Below the pieces are notes generated by a model that saw only the letters and a list, made by a program, of their open reading frames with translations, was not told the DNA's origin and did not search any database. This document shows positions 42,730-52,398 of a stretch of DNA of 64,000 nucleotides, in pieces (within the stretch, counting starts at the first letter, position 1; every line of letters begins with the position of its first letter). The translations under genes and the position numbers were made by a program. The DNA is from Aotearoamyces nothofagi (lineage: Eukaryota > Ascomycota > Leotiomycetes > Leotiales > Tympanidaceae). The stretch spans positions 868,001-932,000 of the forward strand of contig JADDTR010000001.1 in assembly GCA_015345905.1 (NCBI GenBank), written 5' to 3'.

Positions 42730-43954
42730 TTATTCCTGGGCGGCACCCTGGCTTCTGCGCATCTTTTCTGCCTCCAAGTTCTCGTAGAGAAGGTAAAGCG
42801 CAGTCTCGTTGGCTTTCGCAGTACCCATAATAGTAAACATGCGTTCTCCTGTTGAGTCATGGGGGGCCCTAATAATATGTTAGTGATTTGAACAATACTC
42901 GAATTTTCACGGGGCATCAAACTTCGCAATAGAGATTCTAGAATTAGAAGTCTTTCGGATCTCGCTGATCTTGCTACCAGCACGACCAATGATACAGCCA
43001 ACCATGTCAGATGGAATACTGATATTCTGGGTCTGGAGTTCCTCGCCCGTTACTTCATCGTGGGTTGGGACTCCACGGCCGCCAGATTCACCATCAGATC
43101 TGCGGTTGAACGAACGTGGGGCTCCTTCGCTGAAATCGGCTCCATTACCAGTGCGCATGACACGTGGATTGTTGTATTCACCACGACCAACATTACCCAG
43201 AGCCCCTTGACCAGCCCCAGTCTGTGTCCGGACCACTGGATTGTAGAGGACGGTACCGGTGCCTCTCTGCCAGTCATCAATCAAGCACTTGCAGATCTCC
43301 CAGATAGCCTTCTCAATTCCTTCTGGGTTGCCCTGTACCTCTACAATACGCTCAGTAGATTGAGGCAACATCTCCTTCTGTGCCACCATACGGACGCCTG
43401 AGACATCTTGAATGTGCTTAATCTTCAGTCCCTGGCGGCCGATGATCGTGCCCATCTGGTTGTGGGAGATAAGAAGCTTAATTGCTAGATGTCCTGTCAG
43501 CATTAATTCTCAACCACAAGAACCAACACTACTTACGATGAGTCCCGTTGTTGGACACAACTCCACCCATGCCCATCATTGGAGCACCTTCCAAGAGTGC
43601 CTTTGCAACGATTGCATAAGCCTTAGAGATAGCTTCGCAACCACCAGAGATTGTCAGGACACGGTCATGGACACCTTGTACAACCTTGCTGACACCAGCC
43701 TTCACGCCAGTTTCATCCCGAAGATCCGCTACGTTCTTGCCACCCTTGCCAATGATCACGCCGGCCTCCTTAGATGATACAATTGCGCGCAATGTCAACT
43801 GCGCCTCGGCATATTCTTCATCGGTCTTTGGAGCAGCCTCTCCATCCGGACCGAGGCGCACTTCATTGTCATTACCACCAACATCAAGGCGGTCTAGGGC
43901 ATCAACAGCATCATCAATACCAGAGTTGTCATGAACATCAATAGGAGCTGCCAT
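42730..43954 (-). CDS. Triple-KH RNA-binding protein (Rnc1/PBP2-like)
   Basis: Exons on the minus strand: 43954-43537, 43493-42923 and 42868-42730, giving 375 residues. Three KH domains with intact GxxG loops: EAGVIIGKGGKNVADLRDET (GKGG 69-72), QMGTIIGRQGLKIKHIQDVS (GRQG about 159-162) and MVGCIIGRAGSKISEIRKTS (GRAG about 306-309). This arrangement is that of PCBP-type proteins; fission-yeast Rnc1 binds and stabilises MAPK-phosphatase mRNA. A Gly/Arg/Asn-rich linker (GRGEYNNPRVMRTGNG) separates KH2 and KH3. The second splice uses donor GTTTGA so that SISIAK joins APHDSTGERMFTIMG, as expected for KH3. A second in-frame donor 12 bases downstream would insert FDAP. The acidic N-terminus and short C-terminus (RRSQGAAQE) are unremarkable. 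Confidence 0.92.
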
Positions 43955-45559
43955 CTTGAATCGAGAAGTAATTCGAAGGTGTGAAATTCAAGAATTTGTT
44001 TGTCTGAGCGGGTGTGATCAAGGTCAACACAATGGAATTGCAGATAGTGACTTGTCTTCTGCAAGAAGTCGACCTGTAAAGCAGTCAGATCGGTATTCTC
44101 TTAATATGCCGCCATGGAGCTTCGTGAGTGAATTGTCGGACACAAATAAACGTGTCTCAAACGGGCCAAAACAGCTGCAAAATCTCACAACTAGAAAAAT
44201 GTACTTACAGAGACAGGTAATTGACACGAGAGGTGAGGTAGTGGGTTTGCAGGAAGGGTGAAGGGACTTTTCGAACGAAAAAGGCGAGGCAGGTGACGGA
44301 AAGGTAAAGGGAGAACTCAAGAAGGGTAGAGGAGGGCCGGTGAAGGGGTAGGTGTCAAGGAGAGAAGGTGGTGACGGCAGGTGGGGAGAGTTGTAGGTGC
44401 GGACGTGCAGTTATCTCTGAGGAAGAAATAGTGGATGAAAGATTTCGGGAGCTTTTGATGTCTCCATCTCGCCTAATCGTAGTCGGAGGGGTCTTACAGC
44501 GACTGGCAGTGGCCCGTCCGCCGTGTCCGCTAGCGTGCTATCTGGGTTTTCCAAAAGCTACCGGCCTTTTAGGAGCTACGACGGTCGCCCGTAGGAGCTA
44601 GAGGCGGGGTCGCTCTGGTCATTCCTTCTGGGTGCCTGGGTGCCGTGTTGCCGCGGAATAGGCAATTTTGGCGAGCAGCCGGCTTCACAAGCGACAGTCG
44701 AGCGACAGTCGACGTTGACGGCCGACATGGGGCTTCACGGGCACCACGGGGCCAGGCGGGCCAGATCGCTCCTCGTCTTCTCTCCATGCCGGCTGCGCGC
44801 ACGGGGGGCATCCGAATACTGTGGAATGGCATCAATCATTAATCATCAATCAGCAGTCGTAGGCTCTGCATCGTTGCATGACCCTGCACTCACTCATGGA
44901 GTCATGGACGTCTTCTGCTCGTCGCTGAAGACTACATATATGTTTATGACAAGTCTCCTGCATGAAACATGGCCAGTCTGTACCGTACGTCGCGCATAAT
45001 CTACAGCGCTCAATGAAACCGTCGCCAACTACAGAGATACGAAGGTGGCTACATGCAACAACCTACACGCCGGCGTCCATTAGATACTTCCCGTGCATGA
45101 CCTAGATACAGGATACATGGTGATACTGCTTGATCTGTTGAGAAAATTTCATCCCACATACTTCTAGAGTACCGGGGTCTGCTATCACGCTGCACGGGCC
45201 GTTTCTCGGAACCTGCATGACAATCCGCGAGATAGTGATACGGCACCGTAAGAGGGCAGCTTTGCCATCAATCGTATCCGCCAGATCTTTGAAGCATTGG
45301 AGTCTCTTCAGAGACCAGTGAATAAGCTGCAGTAGCTTCAGCTCCCATGCGAATCTTTCTTCCAAGAGCCAATCATGTAATCGAGCAGGTGACAGATTCA
45401 GTGATTCGTTGGCTTACGGACCATCAACTGACGAGTGTAGCAACACAATATCTTCAACGGTCTAACCACATACAACTATCTCAATAGATCCGACGTCCGG
45501 TTCCAACAAGGATGATGACCGTAGACAGTTGAGATCGGAATCCAAGAGTAGGCGTTTAA
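43955..45559. other. Intergenic region
   Basis: Upstream region of the KH gene (43955 to about 44400) and 3' flank of the WGDF gene. Frames between 44368 and 45000 are unsupported. An orphan coding-like frame lies at 45102-45413. Confidence 0.5.
45102..45413 (-). other. Orphan coding-like frame without ATG
   Basis: Open from a TAA just upstream to a TAG at 45102-45104, 103 codons, with no ATG in the first two thirds. The inferred peptide has amphipathic helix character: LHDWLLEERFAWELKLLQ, then HWSLKRLQCFKDLAD and LRCRITISRIVMQ. It resembles a surviving exon more than random sequence, and an AG lies just before it. No family recognised; it may be a gene remnant. Confidence 0.3.
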
Positions 45560-47275
45560 TCAGCGCTGTTTCAGCTTGCCTTCATGTTCGTACCAGAAAT
45601 TTTTGCAAGTTCTGTGACCCCAATGTTCCACCCACCACTCCCCAAAGCTATCCTCAACCTGGATATCAACCTTTCCAATCCGTTCCTCTCGTTTTATGCC
45701 GCAAAGGACACAACATTTTGGTGCTGTAAGACCGCCTTCAGCCATGGTTGCACTTTTGACAGGCATTGTCTCACTGATCTCGGGCACTACTAAATGTAAC
45801 GAGTGATCGTGTACGCTCGAGTTCGCAATTGCCACAGCTGATCTGAGTCGACCAGCTTGCTCCTTCCAGATTCTAACAAGATCCGCAGCTTCTCTATCCT
45901 CCTTAGTGGCCTCAGCTCTGTCGATACCGACCAGTTTCATGCCGCCCTTACCACCTGCTGCAGCTGGGCCAATCTTCATGGCTTGCGAAAGATGAGTATC
46001 ACGCTTCCAGCGAAGCTTACGACCAGCGATTAGTCGAGCTGCAACAGTGGCTAAGAGAATATAAGCCCGTAGGAAATCTATCGTAGAAGGATCAGATATG
46101 ATGCGGTTCTTAAGGGCAAATGGTTGGTTTGCCACTGCTTGGAAGAGGCTGGATTGTGGTAGGTTAAAGAGCTGCGGGAAAATGGCAAGGAGAACTGATG
46201 GCGGAGGAATGTTTGTAGGTGGTGGAGAATCGTGCCGAGCATCAGTCACCGTAGTGTGCTTTTGTTTTGGTACATTATCCACTGCATCCCAGGCCCAGGT
46301 ATCATCCTGAATGCCCTTAGATGGGCGCAGACCTGGCACTTCTGCAGGCTTATCCGTAAAATCTCCCCAATCATCGTCTTGAATACCTCTGGGTGCTGGC
46401 GAACCCTCGTATGGATCTGGCTTGGGGTGGGTAGGTACGTAAACTGGCCATGCCGTTACTGGGGAGTCTTCTTTTGGCTTATCCTTGTTGACTTCAGTGG
46501 TTGGCGTGGTTACTTTTAGGTCAGAAAAAGGATTTCTCTCTTGATATGATGGGGACTTTGGTGCTTGTGGATATGGGGAGACAATCGGGTTTAGTGTTGC
46601 TGATTTCATTGAAAGGTCGTTCGGTCTTCTGAAAGGCTTTTGGGCTGGAGATAGAACTGGGGCCGAGATTGGAGCTGCAGATGGCAGTTGCAATATATCT
46701 GCCTGTGGCGGAACTGGATCCACTGATTCAAAATCTCCAAATTCATCATCATCATCATCATCATTTGAGAGTTCATCCTCAGCATCAAATAGCACTTCGC
46801 CCATCGTTGAAGAATTATTGGTCGTTTTGTTCGTGAAACTATTTGAGAAGAGATCCTGGCTTGGTGCTCTAATGACACGAGGCTTAGAAGTGGATTTGGT
46901 AGATTTAGGTCTATCGAGTGTTGATGAGTCTCCAAAGCGAATATTTTGTGTAGTATGCCTCTCGGCTGTCACTCCGTCTCCAGCGCCTTCAAAGTCCCCC
47001 CAAATGTCGACTTCAGGTGCAGTCTGCCTTGCCTCTCTGAACGACAAAGTCTCAAGATCTCCCAATATGTCATTGCTATTGGAGCTTGCAGTATGCCCTG
47101 TCCACTGTGGCTGCGGAGGTTTCGGAGAAATTGCCGCGTGGTTAGACGATCCCAGGAACGAGAGGTCGTCCAGCGCAGACGACGGCTTCACAGGCGGCGA
47201 TAGTGCGGCAGCAGTAAGTTCATTTTGAGGAGCCCTGTAGAAGCTATCAAACTCAGCAAGGAGATCGGAAGACAT
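45560..47275 (-). CDS. WGDF-motif trafficking protein (Ppk6/aftiphilin-like)
   Basis: Single exon of 571 residues. The N-terminal half is disordered and carries repeated acidic-aromatic motifs: VDIWGDFEGAG near 90, DDEFGDFESVD near 180 and DDDWGDFTDK near 300. Such WGDF/FGDF peptides bind the gamma-ear of AP-1 and GGA adaptors at clathrin coats. The C-terminal half is helical and conserved in fungi: LAIFPQLFNLPQSSLFQAV, FLRAYILLATVAARLIAGRK, RWKRDTHLSQAMKIGPA and DLVRIWKEQAGRLRSAV. It ends with a possible metal site CCVLCGIKREER..WGHRTCKNFW. Orthologues are often named after fission-yeast Ppk6, but no kinase domain is present. Role in Golgi/endosome clathrin traffic is inferred from the motifs. 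An Asp run (near 175) is encoded by a CAT-complement microsatellite. Confidence 0.82.
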   Translation of the reverse strand: MSSDLLAEFDSFYRAPQNELTAAALSPPVKPSSALDDLSFLGSSNHAAISPKPPQPQWTGHTASSNSNDILGDLETLSFREARQTAPEVDIWGDFEGAGDGVTAERHTTQNIRFGDSSTLDRPKSTKSTSKPRVIRAPSQDLFSNSFTNKTTNNSSTMGEVLFDAEDELSNDDDDDDEFGDFESVDPVPPQADILQLPSAAPISAPVLSPAQKPFRRPNDLSMKSATLNPIVSPYPQAPKSPSYQERNPFSDLKVTTPTTEVNKDKPKEDSPVTAWPVYVPTHPKPDPYEGSPAPRGIQDDDWGDFTDKPAEVPGLRPSKGIQDDTWAWDAVDNVPKQKHTTVTDARHDSPPPTNIPPPSVLLAIFPQLFNLPQSSLFQAVANQPFALKNRIISDPSTIDFLRAYILLATVAARLIAGRKLRWKRDTHLSQAMKIGPAAAGGKGGMKLVGIDRAEATKEDREAADLVRIWKEQAGRLRSAVAIANSSVHDHSLHLVVPEISETMPVKSATMAEGGLTAPKCCVLCGIKREERIGKVDIQVEDSFGEWWVEHWGHRTCKNFWYEHEGKLKQR

Positions 47276-47631
47276 CCTGACTTTTCCTTATATTAATGCG
47301 ACCTCAATGCGCAGTTCGTCCCTGGCCCGTGTTCCTTTGAAATGGACCTAAAATCATCGAAGATCAACAAGGGCTCTTATTGTTATGAAAGATAGACTCC
47401 CAGGAAAACAGGAAGCCCTTAGGATGGTTGCATTGGCATGTATTGATTTGCCAGTTCGAGACAATGGCATTTGTGGATAGAGGAAGCCTCAATAAACGAT
47501 CCGCGGATGTTGAATCCCTGCACGCGAGGCTGAGAACTGGACCCCAACACCCCGGCCGCCACTAGCGACGTCACTTGAGCCTCGAACGACAATTATCAAC
47601 ATTGACATTCTAAGCCGTGTACAATTCGGTT
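47276..47631. promoter_or_regulatory. Divergent promoter of the WGDF gene and the TBC gene
   Basis: 356 bases between the two starts. No specific element recognised. Sharing could co-express two membrane-traffic genes. Confidence 0.45.
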
Positions 47632-50162
47632 ATGAGGTCTTTAGAAGAATCAAGGTTTTATTTCAAATAGCTGCTGATCAGACTGCATTGTGTTGACTTG
47701 TGAATAGCACGCGATGGCAAAAGACGACGCGACTAGCCTCCAATCTGAGGGACCATGTAAGGTCGGAGACCGATGACAACATATGTATCTCAGGCCTAAG
47801 ATCCGTTTGTTGGAAGGTATGGAATTGGTTCCTTGCATTTGAGGGCGGGCAGTAATACTAAGGACAGATTTTCTTGCTATTTCAAAGCGCCGATCATACC
47901 ACGTGGTCAGCAGTAACTACGGATTCAAGAGGGGCTTATACATCTCTTAGAGACCACTATCTGGGGTATATGGAACATCCAGAAGATCTCGGATCTGCCA
48001 TCGATCCCTTGAACGACGATAAGGATGTGAGTCAATGGCTATCCTTATGCTCCTCCAGCATGACTAGTTGCCTATCTCCCAATGCTAAATGCCAAAAGTC
48101 TCCGTGGAATGCTTTGCGTCAAGATGAAGAACTACGAACCGAAATCTTGCAAGATGTGGAAAGATGTATGCCTGAAGAAGACTTCTTCCGTCAACCAGAG
48201 ACGCAGCGGATACTTCTGGACATCCTGTTTGTCTTCTGTAAGATGAACCAAGACACAGGGTATAGACAAGGCATGCATGAGCTTTTAGCGCCAATACTTT
48301 GGGTCGTGCACAATGATGCAGTTGATTCTTTGCTAATTAACCAGGGCAGCTTGCAGCCTGGAGTTGATGAACTCATGGTGGAGACCTTGAATGCAAAGTT
48401 CATCGAGCATGATGCTTTCACCCTGTTCACGCTTATCATGAGAACAGCCAAGTCCTTCTACGAGCTTGGCGATGCCGACAGTAGAACGAGTACAGTATCG
48501 AAAAATAGCATTCAAAATGGCGCATCTCCAATAGTGGAGAGGAGCAAACGTATACACGAAATCTTTTTGGCACAGCTGGACCCTGAGCTTGCCACTCATC
48601 TTACAGAAATAGAGATATTGCCGCAGATATTCCTGATGTAAGCGCCCCTTTTGTAAATTGAAGTAGACTAACCCCATATTACATAGACGCTGGATTAGAC
48701 TACTCTTCGGTCGAGAATTTCCTTTCGACAGCTTACTTGCTTTATGGGATACACTTCTTGCAGAAGATCCAGGCCTAGGCTTGATAGACATGATTTGTGT
48801 GGCAATGTTACTGAGAATTAGGTGGCAACGTAAGTTTATTCTCATTATTTAATGCTTACAATCGAAGTAACATACTCCATAGTTATAGAGGCAGATTATT
48901 CGATTGCATTGACAATGCTTCTCAAATATCCCCAGCCGCTTCCGCCATATGGTCCACAGAGCTTTGTAGAGGATGCTGTTTTCCTAAGAGAGAATTTTGA
49001 CTTGGATGGCGGCAATGTCATTATAAAGAAATACAGTGGTAGGGCTCCATTACCCTACCCATCAAGTCCAAGACGGATAAACCCAATTGGAGAAGCCGGA
49101 AGCCTTGGTGTAGAACGTAAAATGTCGAGACGTAAATCTCCATTACCTTCGCCAGCCAGGTTCATACAGCAGCAAGGTGGCGTTGAGGCCCTACTTAAAG
49201 GTGCTGCCAAGGGTGCATTTAACCGTGGCGAGAAACTTGGAATCAACCAAGCTGTAAGAGACGCCCTTGGAGAGGTAAAGAAGAATATGCAAGGCCTGTC
49301 GCCGAGTTCATCGACGGTCGGTCGCAAAACTTCGGATGTCTCAAGATGGTCTCTCGATGAAGGACGAATCGTACCGTCGCCGAGAAAGACATTCGCAGCA
49401 TTAGAGCAGAAAAACAGCCAATTAGCAAAGATGCTTGACGAGGCATTAGCTGATCTCAGGGAATATTCAACTTCAACGATTAATGACTCAGCTAAGTCTT
49501 CCGAAGCGATGAATCTCGCAATTGCAAAAATTCAGTTTGTACAGGTTTACCTGGAGGACTCTAGCATGCCACTGCCACCTGATACTTCCCAAGCAGGGAC
49601 TGCCATGAAATCTTTGCAGGATAGAACTTCCATCACAGAGATAACCGCCATACCCGACAGACCTCTTCAACTATCTGCAGAACAAAAGAAATCTTCTGGA
49701 AAGAGCCCCAGCAAAAAGAATGTCCTACCTTTTAGAGCCGCCAATACGGCAGAAGCTGCTCCAAGCACTATAGTATCACCTGAAATCACGTCACAACCCA
49801 GACATTATGTCCCAATATCATCAGATGTGTCAGCTGGATTGGTTACTGAGGGGATACATCTACCGGATCAACCTCTAGCGCTCGTCCCAACACGATCAAG
49901 TCTAGCTCAATCTTCGTTTGCATTCATGCTAGAACCTGACGAGCAGTCAACTTCAGCTCTCCAGCCGCCATCTCCGAAACCTGGATCACCGTTCTCAGCA
50001 TCAGGAAGAAGGTCAGGCGCTGGTTCCAGCCGCGAAAAGGCAGCTTTTCTTTTTGGGGATGATTCCGTAGACGCGGATGCCAAGCCTAGGAAAGGTTCGG
50101 CATTCCCAGGTGACGATGATGGGTTCAGTCTCGAGTCTATGAAGAGTCGGAAGTCTAAATGA
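47632..50162 (+). CDS. TBC-domain Rab GTPase-activating protein (TBC1D5-like)
   Basis: Six exons: 47632-47654, 47708-47816, 47868-48026, 48099-48637, 48687-48829 and 48883-50162, giving 750 residues. The 23-base first exon (MRSLEES) is joined by a 53-base intron to STRWQKTTRLASNLRD, restoring the N-terminus typical of TBC1D5-like proteins. GLRSVCWKIFLLFQSADHTTW begins the TBC domain. Both catalytic fingers are present: LQDVERC with Arg119 (IxxDxxR) and YRQGM with Gln154 (YxQG). RWIRLLFGREFPFDSLLALWD and LIDMICVAMLL complete the domain. TBC1D5 acts on Rab7 with retromer, so endosome or vacuole traffic is likely. The region after about 330 is disordered, with a helix ALEQKNSQLAKMLDEALADL near 510. 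Intron 3 is 72 bases with no stop, so its retention would leave the frame open. Confidence 0.9.
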
Positions 50163-50468
50163 AACATCCAAGGACGCAAAGAAGTCTTCATCGCATAGTA
50201 TGATGGTGTGTGAAAGAAATGGCACAATGCGTTGTGAATGAACAACTTCTTTGTTTATAGTGGTTGAACACAACACCATTGTTAACCACCGTCATTGAGG
50301 GTATTAGAGACAAAGGCCATTTATCAGCGTCTGTTCACTCTGAACAATCCCTCAATCGGTCTATAAATCTGCCTTTAGCATCTCTAACCATCTAGGATCT
50401 CCAGCTATCGGATCACACACCCCTTACAAAAAACCCCAGATAAACCCCCCCCCCAAACGCCAACCACA

Positions 50469-50681
50469 ATGTGCCGCAAAGTCGAGAACATCTACGCCTG
50501 CGGCCACCTACAGGGCGTCTACGTCCAATCCACATGCCGCTCCTCTCCCAACGGCATCCTGGTCTGTCCCCACCCCACCTACACCACCGTCACCATACCC
50601 AGGTGGTGCCCGAGCTGCAGGGAACGCGCCGAGCGCGCGGCGCAGCGCGTCAGAGATCGGATGTACTATCTCACTCGCTGA
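50469..50681 (+). CDS. Small Cys-rich conserved-type fungal protein
   Basis: Single exon, 70 residues, no signal peptide. Cysteines sit in a pattern often seen in tiny fungal proteins of unknown function: MCRKVENIYACGH at the start, a middle Cys in QSTCRSS, VCPHP and WCPSC near the end. C11/H13 with C47/C50 could bind zinc, but this is inference. The C-terminus RERAERAAQRVRDRMYY is a basic helix. It stands alone between the TBC gene and a tandem-repeat array that begins right after its stop. A chance frame is not excluded, but the ordered CGH..CP..CPxC spacing argues for a real gene. Confidence 0.6.
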   Translation: MCRKVENIYACGHLQGVYVQSTCRSSPNGILVCPHPTYTTVTIPRWCPSCRERAERAAQRVRDRMYYLTR

Positions 50682-50689
50682 GTGCTGGA

Positions 50690-51310
50690 CGAGCGGTTCT
50701 GTATACCGAACGAGCGAGAGCGTAGACTGAGCCCCTCAGATAGACGATAGATAGATTCTTGAAATAAAAACCACCCATTGCCCCCTCTCTTTCTCCCCTC
50801 TTCTCCTGTGCCGTACCTCTCCCCCCCCTGCCATCTGAGAGTCTATAAAGGAAGCCGAATCTAGAATCCTCCTTATCATCGCGCATATCATAACTAGGAC
50901 AAGCTAAGCAGATCTATCTATATACCGAACAAGCACGAGCGCAGACCGAGCCCCTCTCAGATAGACGATAGATAGATTCTTGAAATAAAAACCACCTATT
51001 GCCCCCTCTCTTTCTCCCCCCTGCTCCTGTGCCGTACCTCTCCCCCCCCCGCCACCTGAGAGTCTATAAAGGAAGCCGAATCTAGAATCCTCCTTATCAT
51101 CGCGCATATCATAACTAGGACTAGCTAAGCAGATCTATCTGTATACCGAACAAGCACGAGCGCAGACCGAGCCCCTCTCAGATAGACGATAGATAGATTC
51201 TTGAAATAAAAACCACCCATTGCCCCCTCTCTTTCTCCTGTGCTGTACCTCCCCTCCCCCCCCTGCCACCTGATCCTCATCACGCATGTTGTCGCTATAG
51301 CTAGGACTGG
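50690..51310 (+). repeat. Tandem repeat array A, 219-221-base unit, about 2.7 copies
   Basis: Units start at about 50702, 50921 and 51142 with TATACCGAAC and share GATAGACGATAGATAGATTC, the CCCCCTCTCTTTCTCC run and, in the first two, GAGTCTATAAAGGAAGCC. The third copy is shortened by loss of its end. It begins next to the stop of the small Cys-rich gene. Confidence 0.92.
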
Positions 51311-51336
51311 AGCGAGCGAGCGAGCGAGCGAGCGAC
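51309..51336 (+). repeat. GCGA tetranucleotide run between the two arrays
   Basis: About six GCGA units. Confidence 0.85.
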
Positions 51337-51483
51337 GTTTGCTGGACTGGAATCTCGGGATAGATGTACGATAGATGGCAATATGATATTGTACGATACG
51401 ATAGATCTCGAATAAAGCCCATCCCCTTGATTCTTCCTGGGCGTGCAGGGTCCTCTCCCCTCCTGTCCTCTCCTGGGCGTGCA

Positions 51484-52145
51484 CTGTCGATCTATCGATC
51501 CGTCTATACTACAAGAAAGAGAAAAGAGGAGAGAGGGGTTCACCATAGTCAGATAGCAACTACAAGCGGAGAAAGAGGGGAAGGTAGAGATAAGATAAGA
51601 TAAGAAGTCTGGTATATACCATACCATCTATCGAACTGTCTGTACTACAAGAAAGAAAGAGAAAAGAAAGAGGTTCACCATAGTCAGATACAAACTACAA
51701 GCGGAGAAAGAGGGGAAGGTAGAGATAAGATAACAAGTCTGGTATATACCATACCATCTATCGATCCGTCTATACTACAAGAAAGAGAAAAGAGAAAAGA
51801 AAGAGGTTCACCATAGTCAGATAGCAACTACAAGCAGAGAAAGAGTAGAAGGTAGAGGTAAGATAAGAAGTCTGGTATATACCATACCATCTATCGATCC
51901 GTCTATACTACAAGAAAGAGAAAAGAAGAGAAAGAGGTTCACCATAGTCAGATACAAACTACAAGCAGAGAAAGAGTAGAAGGTAGAGATAAGATAACAA
52001 GTCTGGTATATACCATACCATCTATCGAACTGTCTATACTACAAGAAAGAAAGAGAAAAGAGAGAAAAGAAAGAGGTTCACCATAGTCAGATACAAACTA
52101 CAAGCGGAGAAAGAGTAGAAGGTAGAGATAAGATAACAAGTCTGA
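51484..52145 (+). repeat. Tandem repeat array B, 130-136-base unit, five copies
   Basis: CTATCGA(T/A)C copies begin at about 51492, 51628, 51758, 51892 and 52022. Each unit contains TACTACAAGAAAGA, GGTTCACCATAGTCAGATA, ACTACAAGC(A/G)GAGAAAG and, in all but the last, GTCTGGTATATACCATACC. Copies alternate in small features (GATAGCAAC versus GATACAAAC), which suggests expansion as a two-unit block. Confidence 0.93.
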
Positions 52146-52157
52146 ATGCTAGTCTAG

Positions 52158-52192
52158 TTTGATTGATTGATTGATTGGTTGATTGATGATGA
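52158..52192 (+). repeat. TTGA tetranucleotide run
   Basis: TTGATTGATTGATTGATTGG and GATTGATGATGATG just downstream of array B. Confidence 0.8.
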
Positions 52193-52398
52193 TGCGCCCC
52201 CTCCCCCCTCCCCCTTCCTTTCCGGAGCCCTGCTCTGCTCTGCTCTCTGCTCTCTGCTCTCTGCCTTCCAATGCACCAAAAAAAGTATAAAAAAAAATAT
52301 TCAGACCCGCTTGATCCCCCCCAGCCCAGTGTATGACACACATATATATCGTATCTCGTTCTCGTTCTCGTCTCGTCTCATTCTCATCTCACATCACA

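Noticed and set aside
45560-47275. Protein kinase, as the Ppk6 name would suggest
   Set aside because: No glycine loop, HRD or DFG motif is present; the name is inherited from a fission-yeast label.
51125-51627. Minus-strand frames within the tandem arrays
   Set aside because: They follow the repeat units and change with each copy; no protein features.
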